Shown here: positions 56,098 through 64,000 of the stretch, one piece after another | Layout of the letters: the number at the start of each line of letters is the position of its first letter | Numbering within the stretch: position 1 is the first letter of the stretch | Origin: Bacteroidota bacterium | Lineage (GTDB): Bacteria; Bacteroidota; Bacteroidia; Chitinophagales; Saprospiraceae | DNA: 64,000 nt | NCBI GenBank assembly: GCA_029557915.1 | Contig: JAKQHS010000142.1 | Coordinates: 1-64,000, forward strand | Direction of reading: 5' to 3' | The notes under the pieces: generated by a model | Databases searched by the model: none | Seen by the model: only the letters and a program-made list of their open reading frames with translations | Told to the model about the DNA's origin: nothing | Translations under genes and position numbers: made by a program

Positions 56098-57564
56098 TCA
56101 GGCCAGCACCTGGTCCACGACTTTACCGGCTACATCCGTAAGCCTGAACCTCCGGCCCTGGTATTTAAAGGTCATTTTTTCATGATCGATACCAAGCAGG
56201 TGCAGCAAGGTGGCCTGGAAATCGTGGACATGGACCGGGTCCCGGATGATGTTGTAGCCGAATTCATCGGTTTCCCCGTGGGTATATCCCTTTTTAATGC
56301 CTCCGCCCGCCATCCAGATGGTGAAACACCGGGGGTGGTGATCCCTCCCGTAATTTTCCCTGGTCAGGTCGCCCTGGCAATAATTGGTTCTGCCAAATTC
56401 TCCTCCCCAGATGACCAGGGTTTCATCGAGCAAGCCCCTTTGTTTGAGATCTTTGATCAGGGCGGCGGAAGGCTGGTCCACATCCCGGGTGAGGTTTCTT
56501 TCGGTTTCCGGGAGATCGGAATGGGCATCCCAACCCATGTGATAAAGCTGGACGAAGCGGACCCCGCTTTCGGAAAGTCTTCGGGCCATCAGGCAATTGG
56601 CGGCATAACTTCCCGGCCTCAGCACATCGGGACCGTAAAGATTGAGAATATGGGTTGGCTCATCAGCGAGGTTAAGCACTTCCGGGACGGAGGTTTGCAT
56701 GCGGTAGGCCATTTCATATTGGGCAATCCGGGTCGAAATTTCGGGATCCCCCATTTCCTCCATTTGTTTTTGATTTAAAGCGGCCAGTTTATCCAGCATT
56801 TCGCGGCGGCTCCCGGAATCGAATCCATCCGGGTTATCCAGATACAGCACCGGGTCCTTGCCCGAACGAAGCTGCACCCCCTGGTGGATGGAGGGGAGAA
56901 AAGCACTGCCCCACATGCGGGAGGCCAGGGGTTGAATATTTCCTTTTCCCCTGGAAAGGAAGACACAGAAGGCCGGCAGGTTCTCGTTTTCGCTGCCCAG
57001 GCCATAACTCAACCAGGAGCCCATGGCAGGCCTGCCGGGTTGTTGATGTCCGCATTGTAAAAAAGTCACCGCCGGGTCATGGTTGATCGCCTCGGTGTAC
57101 ATGGACTTGATCAGGGTGATTTCATCGGCTATGCCGGACATGTGCGGCAGCAATTCACTGAAATGGGCGCCACTTTCTCCATGCTGACCGAATGCAAACG
57201 AAGAACCGACCAATGGAAATCGTTTTTGCCCTGAAGTCATGGTGGTGAGGCGTTGCCCCTGCCGGATCGATTCCGGAAGATCCTGTCCCCTCATTTTATT
57301 CAATAAGGGTTTGTAATCGAACAGCTCGAGTTGGGACGGCGCGCCGCTCTGAAACAGGTAAATCACCCGCTTGGCTTTAGGGGCAATGGATTGGAAACTG
57401 CTCACCGAGGCCCCCCCTGCAAGTTCTTCAAGGCCCGCCCTGGAGCGGCACATCAGGGATCCGAGAGCCAGGCTCCCGATCCCGACACTGAGTTTCGAAA
57501 GGAAGGTCCTTCGGTTTTGCTGCATCAGAAACTGGATTACTTCATCATCGGGGCCATGCATCAT
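56098..57564 (-). CDS. DUF1501 protein (sulfatase-fold), Tat-like signal
   Basis: 488 residues. The N-terminus QNRRTFLSKLSVGIGSLALGS is a twin-arginine-like signal. DUF1501 (alkaline-phosphatase-like fold) covers the rest with AKRVIYLFQSGAPSQLELFD, FPLVGSSFAFGQHGESG, LVIWGGEFGRTNY and GRDHHPRCFTIWMAGGGIKKGY. It usually pairs with a DUF1549/DUF1553 cytochrome-like protein, as here, where it starts five bases after that gene. The substrate is unknown; a role in polymer or sulfated-glycan use is inferred only from family company. Confidence 0.88.
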   Translation of the reverse strand: MMHGPDDEVIQFLMQQNRRTFLSKLSVGIGSLALGSLMCRSRAGLEELAGGASVSSFQSIAPKAKRVIYLFQSGAPSQLELFDYKPLLNKMRGQDLPESIRQGQRLTTMTSGQKRFPLVGSSFAFGQHGESGAHFSELLPHMSGIADEITLIKSMYTEAINHDPAVTFLQCGHQQPGRPAMGSWLSYGLGSENENLPAFCVFLSRGKGNIQPLASRMWGSAFLPSIHQGVQLRSGKDPVLYLDNPDGFDSGSRREMLDKLAALNQKQMEEMGDPEISTRIAQYEMAYRMQTSVPEVLNLADEPTHILNLYGPDVLRPGSYAANCLMARRLSESGVRFVQLYHMGWDAHSDLPETERNLTRDVDQPSAALIKDLKQRGLLDETLVIWGGEFGRTNYCQGDLTRENYGRDHHPRCFTIWMAGGGIKKGYTHGETDEFGYNIIRDPVHVHDFQATLLHLLGIDHEKMTFKYQGRRFRLTDVAGKVVDQVLA

Positions 57565-57569
57565 GGATA

Positions 57570-59882
57570 TCAGTATTTGGTTAAAGATTCATCAAGGTTA
57601 AATAATAATGAACAGGTCATCATCCAGGCTGCTGATTCCGCCGGATCCACATTGACGGGGTGGGGAGATTGCCCGGTGGACAATAATTTGACGGCGGAAG
57701 CCCGGTCCTTTTCATAAAGGGCTTTTTGAGATTTATAATATTCCAGGATCTCCCTGGTTTCCGAACTTGCAGGCAATCTGGACATCACCCTTTTGAACAT
57801 TTGTTTGAGCCGGTCGTCCTCGTCCTCATAGGTCTCCATGATCCGGTAGGCCAGGACCCGGCTGGCTTCCAATACCTGCGGGTCGTTGAGCATGACCAAT
57901 GCCTGGAGCGGGGTGCTGGTCCTCACCCTTTTCACTTCGCAGAATTCGCGCTGCGGGTTGTCAAAGGTCATCATGGTTGGCGGTGGAATGGTCCTGCGCC
58001 AATAGGTGTACAGGCTCCTGCGGTATTGATCGTCCCCTTTGTCCATCTTATAGGTGGCTTCCCCCCGGAAGGCATCTCCGCCCACGGTCAGCTCTTCCCA
58101 GAGGCCCGGGGGCTGGTATGGTTTCACCGAAGGCCCGCCAATCTCCCGGTTGAGCAAGCCTGAAGCCGCCAGTACATTATCGCGGATCATCTCATAGTTC
58201 ATCCGGTATCGGGGGCCCCGCGACAGGTATTTGTTTTCAGGATCCTGGGCCGCGGACCGGCCATCGGCATTGCTTTGCTGCCGGTAGGTGGCGGAGGACA
58301 TGATCTTTTTCATCAGGTATTGGATATCCCAGCCCTGTTCAATCATGTCAACGGCCAGCCAGTCAAGCAATTGAGGGTGGGTGGGAAGGGATCCCTGGCT
58401 GCCGAAGTCATCTGAGGTGGCCACGATTCCCCGGCCAAACAAGTGTTGCCAGATCCGGTTGACCAGGACCCTGGAAGTCAGGGTATGATCTTTGGAGAAC
58501 AGCCATTTGGCAAGCCCGGTGCGATCGGAGCCGAAGGCGGCGGTATCGTAGGGCAGGACCACCGCCAAAGCGGAGGCATGCACTTCCTGGCCATGCTCCT
58601 CATAACTACCCCTTTTCAGGATATATGTTTTGCGGGGTTTCTGAAGATCGTCCTTCATGACCATCTGTTCAATGGTGTCGCTTTCATTCCGGATCACCTT
58701 GCTGGTGTTTACAAAGTGGAGGATTCCTTCCACATCCTTTTTGCTGATGGGCATCCAGGGTTTAGGGGTCGTTTGATTCTGCACAAAGCCGGTTTCCGGC
58801 ACCTGGTTGAAAAAAGCAAATGTCTGATAGTAGGCTTCTGTGGAAATGGGATCGTATTTGTGATCATGGCAGCGGGCGCATTCCATGGTGAGTCCAAGGA
58901 AGGCTTTTCCGAAGGTGTTGGTACGGTCGGCGACATATTCCACGCGGTATTCTTCATCGATCACCCCTCCTTCCTGGGTGATCTTATGGTTCCGGTTGAA
59001 TGCGGAGGCGAGCAAATGTTCTTTGTTGGCTTCCGGCAGCAAGTCCCCGGCCAGTTGCCAGGTCACAAACTGATCGTAAGGCATATTCCGGTTGAAGGCA
59101 TGGATCACCCAGTCCCTCCAGGGCCACATGACGCGCGGCAGGTCGTCCTGGTAACCATGGGTATCCCCGTACCGGGCAAGGTCAAGCCAGGCGCTGGCCT
59201 GGTTTTCTCCATAGGAAGGCTGCCTGAAAAGCGAGTCTATATAAACTTCAAAGCGGTCCTCCGCATCCGAAGCCATCAATTGATCCAACAGGTGCGGCAA
59301 GGGCGGTAAACCGGTGATATCAAAAGCCATGCGACGTGCAAGAATATGGTCTTCCGCCTGCCTGGAAGGATGGAGGCCCATCTCCTCCATTTTGGCCAGG
59401 GTAAAATAATCGATTTCGTTTCGCGGCCATTTTTTGCGGCCCACTTCAGGCAGTTTGGATTTGACCGGTTTCTGGAAAGCCCAGTGAGGTTTCCATTGGG
59501 CACCCTGGTCAATCCATTTTTTCAATGTTTCTTTTTCCTGGTCCGTAAGGGTCAGTTTCGAATCCGGAGGAGGCATTTGGAAGTCGGGGTCATTGCTGTA
59601 AATCCGACTGATCAGTTCGCTGGAATCAGCTTTTCCCCGTATGATGACCACATGATCGAGTTTCTCCCCGACCAGGGCCATAGCCCCTTCTTCCGTATCC
59701 AGCCGGAGATTAGCCTCCCGTTTGGCTTCATCCGGTCCATGGCACTTGTAACAACGGTCGGACAAAATGGGTTTTACATCAAAGGCATAATCCACTTGTC
59801 CCGCTTTACGGCTGGTTCCCTCGTCCCGGCAGGAATATATCACAACCAGGACCACAACAAACACAATCGACCGGAAAAACAT
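57570..59882 (-). CDS. DUF1549/DUF1553 protein with N-terminal cytochrome-c domain (PSCyt1-PSCyt2-PSD1)
   Basis: 770 residues. A lipoprotein signal ends in VVLVVIYSC. A PSCyt1 cytochrome-c domain carries RCYKCHGPDEAKR (CxxCH heme motif) and a later FQMPPPDSKLT segment. DUF1549 follows (about 150-350; ITGLPPLPHLLDQL, WLDLARYGDTHGYQ), then DUF1553 (about 470-740; VNRIWQHLFGRGIV, MLNDPQVLEASRVLA). This architecture is abundant in Planctomycetota and less so in Bacteroidota. It is followed five bases later by DUF1501. Export and heme binding are likely; substrate unknown. Confidence 0.9.
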   Translation of the reverse strand: MFFRSIVFVVVLVVIYSCRDEGTSRKAGQVDYAFDVKPILSDRCYKCHGPDEAKREANLRLDTEEGAMALVGEKLDHVVIIRGKADSSELISRIYSNDPDFQMPPPDSKLTLTDQEKETLKKWIDQGAQWKPHWAFQKPVKSKLPEVGRKKWPRNEIDYFTLAKMEEMGLHPSRQAEDHILARRMAFDITGLPPLPHLLDQLMASDAEDRFEVYIDSLFRQPSYGENQASAWLDLARYGDTHGYQDDLPRVMWPWRDWVIHAFNRNMPYDQFVTWQLAGDLLPEANKEHLLASAFNRNHKITQEGGVIDEEYRVEYVADRTNTFGKAFLGLTMECARCHDHKYDPISTEAYYQTFAFFNQVPETGFVQNQTTPKPWMPISKKDVEGILHFVNTSKVIRNESDTIEQMVMKDDLQKPRKTYILKRGSYEEHGQEVHASALAVVLPYDTAAFGSDRTGLAKWLFSKDHTLTSRVLVNRIWQHLFGRGIVATSDDFGSQGSLPTHPQLLDWLAVDMIEQGWDIQYLMKKIMSSATYRQQSNADGRSAAQDPENKYLSRGPRYRMNYEMIRDNVLAASGLLNREIGGPSVKPYQPPGLWEELTVGGDAFRGEATYKMDKGDDQYRRSLYTYWRRTIPPPTMMTFDNPQREFCEVKRVRTSTPLQALVMLNDPQVLEASRVLAYRIMETYEDEDDRLKQMFKRVMSRLPASSETREILEYYKSQKALYEKDRASAVKLLSTGQSPHPVNVDPAESAAWMMTCSLLFNLDESLTKY

Positions 59883-59909
59883 GCAAGGATTTTCGCTAAA
59901 ATTAAAAGA

Positions 59910-61079
59910 TTATTGATGAGATATCAAATCTGGACGCAGCCGGCCCCTTCCTTTTAATTCAGGAAGCAGGACCAGCAGCAAGGCGAGCCAGATAAAAATA
60001 CAGGGAACGGGCAGGGATTGGGGTAGGAAGAGGGTTCCCGGTATGAGAAGAAGAAGGATCAGGACGTACAGAAAGCTTATGATAAAGTTTGTTTTTTCTG
60101 AAAACAGGCGGCGCCTCCAGGGATACAAGAGGCATAAGGGATTGGCCCAAAGGAAATGATAATTATAATCGGTGGTGGTGTGGTCGGCGATAAACCAAAG
60201 AAAACCGATGAGCAGCCCCGCCAGGCCTGCTGATATAAATAACAGGTTGGCTATAAACTTCGAGGCTCCGGTTGAGGGGAACCAAAGGAAGGCCATGGCT
60301 GTGACTGCCAGCAATAAAAGGAAAGTCCAGGTAGGCTGGAACCAGCTTTTGGATTCTGACAAGGGCTGAGCCGGAAGGATGATTTCCGCAGGGGAACAAA
60401 CGGCCTGCCCGTCCACCCGGGCGGTTTCAAATACCTTCATCATTTCAAGCGGAAGAAACATGGCTTCCCTGGGCCCGGTCCCTTTGTCCGCAGGCAATCC
60501 GAGGATGAGGTCGATGCCGAAGGCGCTCCAGGGATTGTGGACCAGGTATTGGTGGAGGTAGTCGCGGAAGGTGACCCCCGGAGTAGGGAGGTAAATCAGG
60601 CTGTCCGCATAAGAACTTTCAATCTTGTCCCGGATCCGGGTCGAACAATTGTCCCAGAAAAAATCATATTTATAGGCCCTGTTTTCCGGGAGTGCGTTGA
60701 GCCGCAAGGCGGTATGAAGCTGCAGTTTGTAAAAATGGGAAATATTCAATACCTGTTCGTAAACGGTGCGGTTTTCTTCCAGGTAATCCGACATGAACGA
60801 TGGAAAGGATTGCACCGACAAATAATAATTCAGCTTGCCGCTCAGGAATTTCAGATAAAAATTTTTCTCCCTGAAATTAAACGTCCCGTAATTGTAAACC
60901 CGGTCGGTGCCGGAGGCCTCGTCCGTGACCCGGATGGCGCTGTGGCCGAATATGCTGTACAATTCGGCGCCGGGGCTGCAGGACAAAAGACTGATGCGCA
61001 GGCTGTCCTGGCCCGGCAGGAACAGGCTGCTTCCCAAAAAAAGGCATACAAGCATTGCAGCCCTGCATAGGGTAACCAT
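59910..61079 (-). CDS. DUF4105/Lnb N-terminal-domain membrane protein
   Basis: 389 residues from the ATG at 61079, immediately before the signal-like MVTLCRAAMLVCLFL; an ATG at 61106 would add nine residues. The periplasmic domain (about 30-250) has the DUF4105 hallmarks YSIFGHSAIRV and FFWDNCSTRIRDKIE, the latter holding a conserved Cys. Four or five membrane helices follow. The Lnb family includes the Bacteroides lipoprotein N-acyltransferase; this protein is a candidate relative, but the catalytic assignment is inference. Confidence 0.75.
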   Translation of the reverse strand: MVTLCRAAMLVCLFLGSSLFLPGQDSLRISLLSCSPGAELYSIFGHSAIRVTDEASGTDRVYNYGTFNFREKNFYLKFLSGKLNYYLSVQSFPSFMSDYLEENRTVYEQVLNISHFYKLQLHTALRLNALPENRAYKYDFFWDNCSTRIRDKIESSYADSLIYLPTPGVTFRDYLHQYLVHNPWSAFGIDLILGLPADKGTGPREAMFLPLEMMKVFETARVDGQAVCSPAEIILPAQPLSESKSWFQPTWTFLLLLAVTAMAFLWFPSTGASKFIANLLFISAGLAGLLIGFLWFIADHTTTDYNYHFLWANPLCLLYPWRRRLFSEKTNFIISFLYVLILLLLIPGTLFLPQSLPVPCIFIWLALLLVLLPELKGRGRLRPDLISHQ

Positions 61080-61143
61080 GGAACTAAAATCCGGACTTAA
61101 TCCCATATCATCAAATCCGGTTTAGAAATGAGGGACGGAAAAA

Positions 61144-64000
61144 TCAAGGTTTCGCCTGTTTCTTAATGGAAATCGGGTCGATGGCCTTGGATTTAATCAG
61201 GGCATTTAGCGCGGGAATATCCTTGTTCTGCACCTCTTGCCACCTTACGATTTCCGCATTTATTTTTTCCACCAGCTCCCCTCGTACCTGCAATGAGGAC
61301 TGGGTAGGGGGGAAGTCGCCCCGGTTGGTAATGGTATTCAGATAGGCCAGCTTATTGTTTAGCCGGATGGGGAAATTCAGAGGATCCTGGCCGCTCCGGT
61401 TTTTAGTCTGGTAGAGGGCTTCTTCCACCCGGGTCATGACCGAATCAATGGATTTGCTTTTTTCTATCACGTCTTTCATATCCGGATTGTCCTTTATTTT
61501 TTCCGTATAGGCTTTGATCTGTGCGCGGGTTTCCCGGATGTCGATGATGGTCTGGTGGGTTTCCGTGAGCTTCTGAATATTTTCATTGACAAACTGGACC
61601 TGCCTGCGGATATCGTCTTCCGTAACCGAACTGACCGGATTTTTCAAAATATTAAAATCATGACTTTGCGCGGCTCCCTTTCGCTTGATTTCCACCTTGT
61701 ATTTCCCGGGCGCCGCCATCGGACCGTTAAGGCTGCCTGCCCAGAGTACGAGGCCGTCAAACCTTTTTGCATTGGGATAACGGAGGTTCCAGGAAAAGGT
61801 ATTGTACCCTTTGGCCGGTTCAAATTTCTCTTCGTTTTCTTTTGGAAAATTGGAAAAGGTTTTGATCAATCTGCCGTTTTCTTCATGAAACGCGAGCGTT
61901 ATGGTATCTTTTTTCCCGGGGGCTTCGCTTAAATAATAATTGACCAGGACGCCGCCGGGATGGTTTTGGCCGTTGAGGCTGAGATCCGGCATGCGGAAAC
62001 CTCCATAACCACCCATCCGGTATGCATCCATCGGCTTGTACAGGTGGATGGCCGATTTGGCCGCCTGGTCACTGAGTTGATGCAAGGGGCTGAGATCATC
62101 GATGATCCATAGAGCCCGGCCCTGGGTAGCGGCAATCAGGTTATTGTTTTTAATGGCCAGGTCGGTGATCGGTACAATGGGAAGGTTCATTTGGAAAGGC
62201 TGCCAGCTTTCACCATCATTAAAGGAAATATACATGCCGGTTTCGGTACCGGCATACAACAAACCTTTGCGGCCGGGGTCTGCGCGGACAACCCTTGTAA
62301 AATGTTCACCGGGGATGCCGCTTACTATTTTTTTCCACGTCTTGCCAAAATCTTCGGTCTTATAGATATAGGGTGCAAAATCACCCTGTTTGTATCCGGT
62401 GGCGGCGAAATAACAACCTCCGTCCAGGAAAGGATCCGGCTCGATGCAATTGATCATGGTCCATTCCGGCATATCCGGTGGGGTCACTTTTGTCCAGTTA
62501 TTGCCTCCGTCCCGGCTCACATGGACGAGTCCGTCGTCCGAACCGGTCCAGATCAGGTCCCTGACCCTCCGGGATTCCGCAGCGGCGAAGATGGTGCAAT
62601 AATATTCCACACTGGTATTATCCTTGGTGATCGGACCTCCTGAAGGCCCCATTTTGGAAGGGTCGTTACGGGTGAGGTCCGGGCTGATCAGTTGCCAGGT
62701 CTGGCCTTCGTCCCTCGTTACATGCAGGTGATTGGAAGCGGCGTAGAGTTTTTTGGGATCGTGGGGGGAAAAGAAAATGGGAAAATTCCACTGAAACCGG
62801 TATTTGAAACCTTCCGCTCCGTGCCCCATTGGGTTGTCCGGGTGGACATCCACCGATCGTTCTATTTTTTTGGAATGGTCGGTTCTTTCCAGGAGCCCAT
62901 CATAACTGCCTCCGTAAACAATATCGTTGTTGAGGGGATCGACGGCGAGGTGACCGCTTTCTCCTCCGGCGGATGGTTCCCAGTCGTTTTCCGTGATGGC
63001 AAATCCTTCGGTCCGGTGATAGATCCGAAGGGTGGTATTGTCCTGCTGGGCTATATAGATGCGATATGGAAAATGGTTGTCGGTGGTCACCCGGTAAAAT
63101 TGGGCCGTCGGCTGGTTGTGATAGGTGGACCAGCTGGCTCCGCCATCTACCGTCACCTGGGCTCCGCCGTCGTCGGCTATGGCCATCCGGGCCGGGTCTT
63201 CGGGGGCGATCCACAGGTCGTGGTGGTCTCCATGGTTGGCATTAAAGGAAGAGAAAGTCTTGCCGCCGTCTTTGGATTTGTGATATGACACGTTCAGCAC
63301 GTAAACCACATCCAGATCTTTGGTGTCCGCATAGATCCTTGTATAATACCAGGCTCTTTGCCGCAGATTGCGGTCCTGGCTTTGTGTGGTCCAGGTCTTT
63401 CCGCCGTCATCCGAACGGAAGACCCCGCCGTTTTCATTTTCGATCAGGGCATAGACCCGGTCAGAATTTACCGGTGAGACGCTGACCCCGGCTATTCCCC
63501 AGACTCCGGACGGAAGTCCTTTATTGGCCGAAATATTGGTCCAGGTTTCTCCGCTGTCTGTGGATTTCCAAAGGGCTGACCCGGCACCCCCGGATTCCAG
63601 GCTGTATGGAGTACGCCTTATTTTCCATGTGGTTGCAAAGAGGATCCTGGGATTGTTTGGGTCAAAACAAAGGTCCACGGCTCCTGCGGTATCGTTTACA
63701 AAGAGTACTTTTTTCCAGTTTTTACCCCCATCGGTGCTTTTAAATATGCCGCGGTCCAGATGCGGCGCGAAAATATTGCCGATGGCGGCTACAAAGACGA
63801 TGTCCGGATTGGTGGGATGGATGCGTATCCGCCCAATAAAACGGGTTTTATCCAGTCCTAAGGATTTCCAGGTGTTCCCGGCATCCTCGGATTTCCAAAC
63901 TCCATATCCGAAGGAGGTATTTCCCCTTACGGTTTTTTCCCCTCCACCGGCATACACTACATTCGGATCTGAAGCCGAGACGGCGACCGCCCCGATGCTT
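61144..64000 (-). CDS. Sortilin/VPS10-like Asp-box propeller, partial at right edge
   Basis: More than 950 residues; the frame runs off the window (residues before VVYAGGGEKTV read SIGAVAVSASDPN, typical of an interior blade), so the start lies outside. At least nine BNR/Asp-box repeats of the S-x-D-x-G-x-T-W type are visible (SEDAGNTW, STDGGKNW, STDSGETW, SDDGGKTW, SKDGGKTF, TVDGGASW, TRDEGQTW, SRDGGNNW, TEDFGKTW), forming a double propeller. The last ~250 residues are beta then helical (DIRETRAQIKAYTEKI). Members are exported; some relate to glycosyl hydrolases. Substrate unknown. Confidence 0.85.
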   Translation of the reverse strand, partial: SIGAVAVSASDPNVVYAGGGEKTVRGNTSFGYGVWKSEDAGNTWKSLGLDKTRFIGRIRIHPTNPDIVFVAAIGNIFAPHLDRGIFKSTDGGKNWKKVLFVNDTAGAVDLCFDPNNPRILFATTWKIRRTPYSLESGGAGSALWKSTDSGETWTNISANKGLPSGVWGIAGVSVSPVNSDRVYALIENENGGVFRSDDGGKTWTTQSQDRNLRQRAWYYTRIYADTKDLDVVYVLNVSYHKSKDGGKTFSSFNANHGDHHDLWIAPEDPARMAIADDGGAQVTVDGGASWSTYHNQPTAQFYRVTTDNHFPYRIYIAQQDNTTLRIYHRTEGFAITENDWEPSAGGESGHLAVDPLNNDIVYGGSYDGLLERTDHSKKIERSVDVHPDNPMGHGAEGFKYRFQWNFPIFFSPHDPKKLYAASNHLHVTRDEGQTWQLISPDLTRNDPSKMGPSGGPITKDNTSVEYYCTIFAAAESRRVRDLIWTGSDDGLVHVSRDGGNNWTKVTPPDMPEWTMINCIEPDPFLDGGCYFAATGYKQGDFAPYIYKTEDFGKTWKKIVSGIPGEHFTRVVRADPGRKGLLYAGTETGMYISFNDGESWQPFQMNLPIVPITDLAIKNNNLIAATQGRALWIIDDLSPLHQLSDQAAKSAIHLYKPMDAYRMGGYGGFRMPDLSLNGQNHPGGVLVNYYLSEAPGKKDTITLAFHEENGRLIKTFSNFPKENEEKFEPAKGYNTFSWNLRYPNAKRFDGLVLWAGSLNGPMAAPGKYKVEIKRKGAAQSHDFNILKNPVSSVTEDDIRRQVQFVNENIQKLTETHQTIIDIRETRAQIKAYTEKIKDNPDMKDVIEKSKSIDSVMTRVEEALYQTKNRSGQDPLNFPIRLNNKLAYLNTITNRGDFPPTQSSLQVRGELVEKINAEIVRWQEVQNKDIPALNALIKSKAIDPISIKKQAKP

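Overview
The window reads as ordinary chromosome of a Bacteroidota bacterium, most likely from the Saprospiraceae/Saprospiria side of the phylum. This is an inference from content. There are type IX secretion sorting domains (type A on one protein; the gliding-motility-associated type B domain on three), a short (~290 aa) RpoD, families typical of Bacteroidota (DUF4293, START-like, OstA-like, BatE-like, HU-CCDC81/SPOR-like) and several upstream boxes matching the Bacteroidota -7 element TAnnTTTG. No integrase, complete transposase, CRISPR array or recognisable defence system was found.

Layout. 0-3.5 kb: a gene-free left edge with a hairpin and a ~90-bp repeat present twice, a GNAT protein, then a minus-strand operon (SolA-like oxidase, pore-loop-like membrane protein, RlmI). 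3.5-6.1 kb: an octamer array, tRNA-Arg(CCU) with promoter and terminator, then a low-GC stretch with three unknown genes and a strongly folded inverted-repeat element. 6.1-13 kb: RsmB-like methyltransferase, pyrG, a Tat-exported Gfo/Idh/MocA protein, a PD40 propeller protein and a membrane-anchored coiled-coil protein, separated by short tandem-repeat arrays. 13-24 kb: exonuclease-rpe-TonB receptor, rpsP, an unknown helical protein, EI24 protein, HU/SPOR protein, kdsA, FAD dehydrogenase, DoxX. 24-33 kb: pbpC, then a minus-strand run miaB - sigma-54 activator - lptE - TPR protein - secG - groES - groEL. 33-42 kb: aroE, proline dehydrogenase, a TPR-like protein, a secreted dockerin/T9SS protein, DUF4293, OstA-like and BatE-like proteins. 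42-50 kb: rplU-rpmA and three tandem paralogous giant PKD/T9SS-B surface proteins. 50-54.5 kb: tsaC, a MITE-like element, a CtpA protease, an Lrp regulator, rpoD, and a START-like protein with a histone-H1-like tail. 54.5-64 kb: a haloperoxidase-like lipoprotein lacking key vanadate ligands, a DUF1553/DUF1501 pair, an Lnb-like protein and a truncated Asp-box (sortilin-like) propeller.

Most genes are housekeeping or envelope functions: LPS (kdsA, lptE, OstA-like), peptidoglycan (pbpC), secretion (secG), translation (rpsP, rplU, rpmA, miaB, tsaC, rlmI, rsmB-like) and chaperonin. The least ordinary parts are the non-coding repeats (7-, 8- and 9-bp arrays lying at gene 3' ends, a TTAA-flanked MITE-like element, a folded element at 5.9-6.0 kb), the tandem PKD protein triplet, the degenerate haloperoxidase, and the H1-like tail on the START-like protein.
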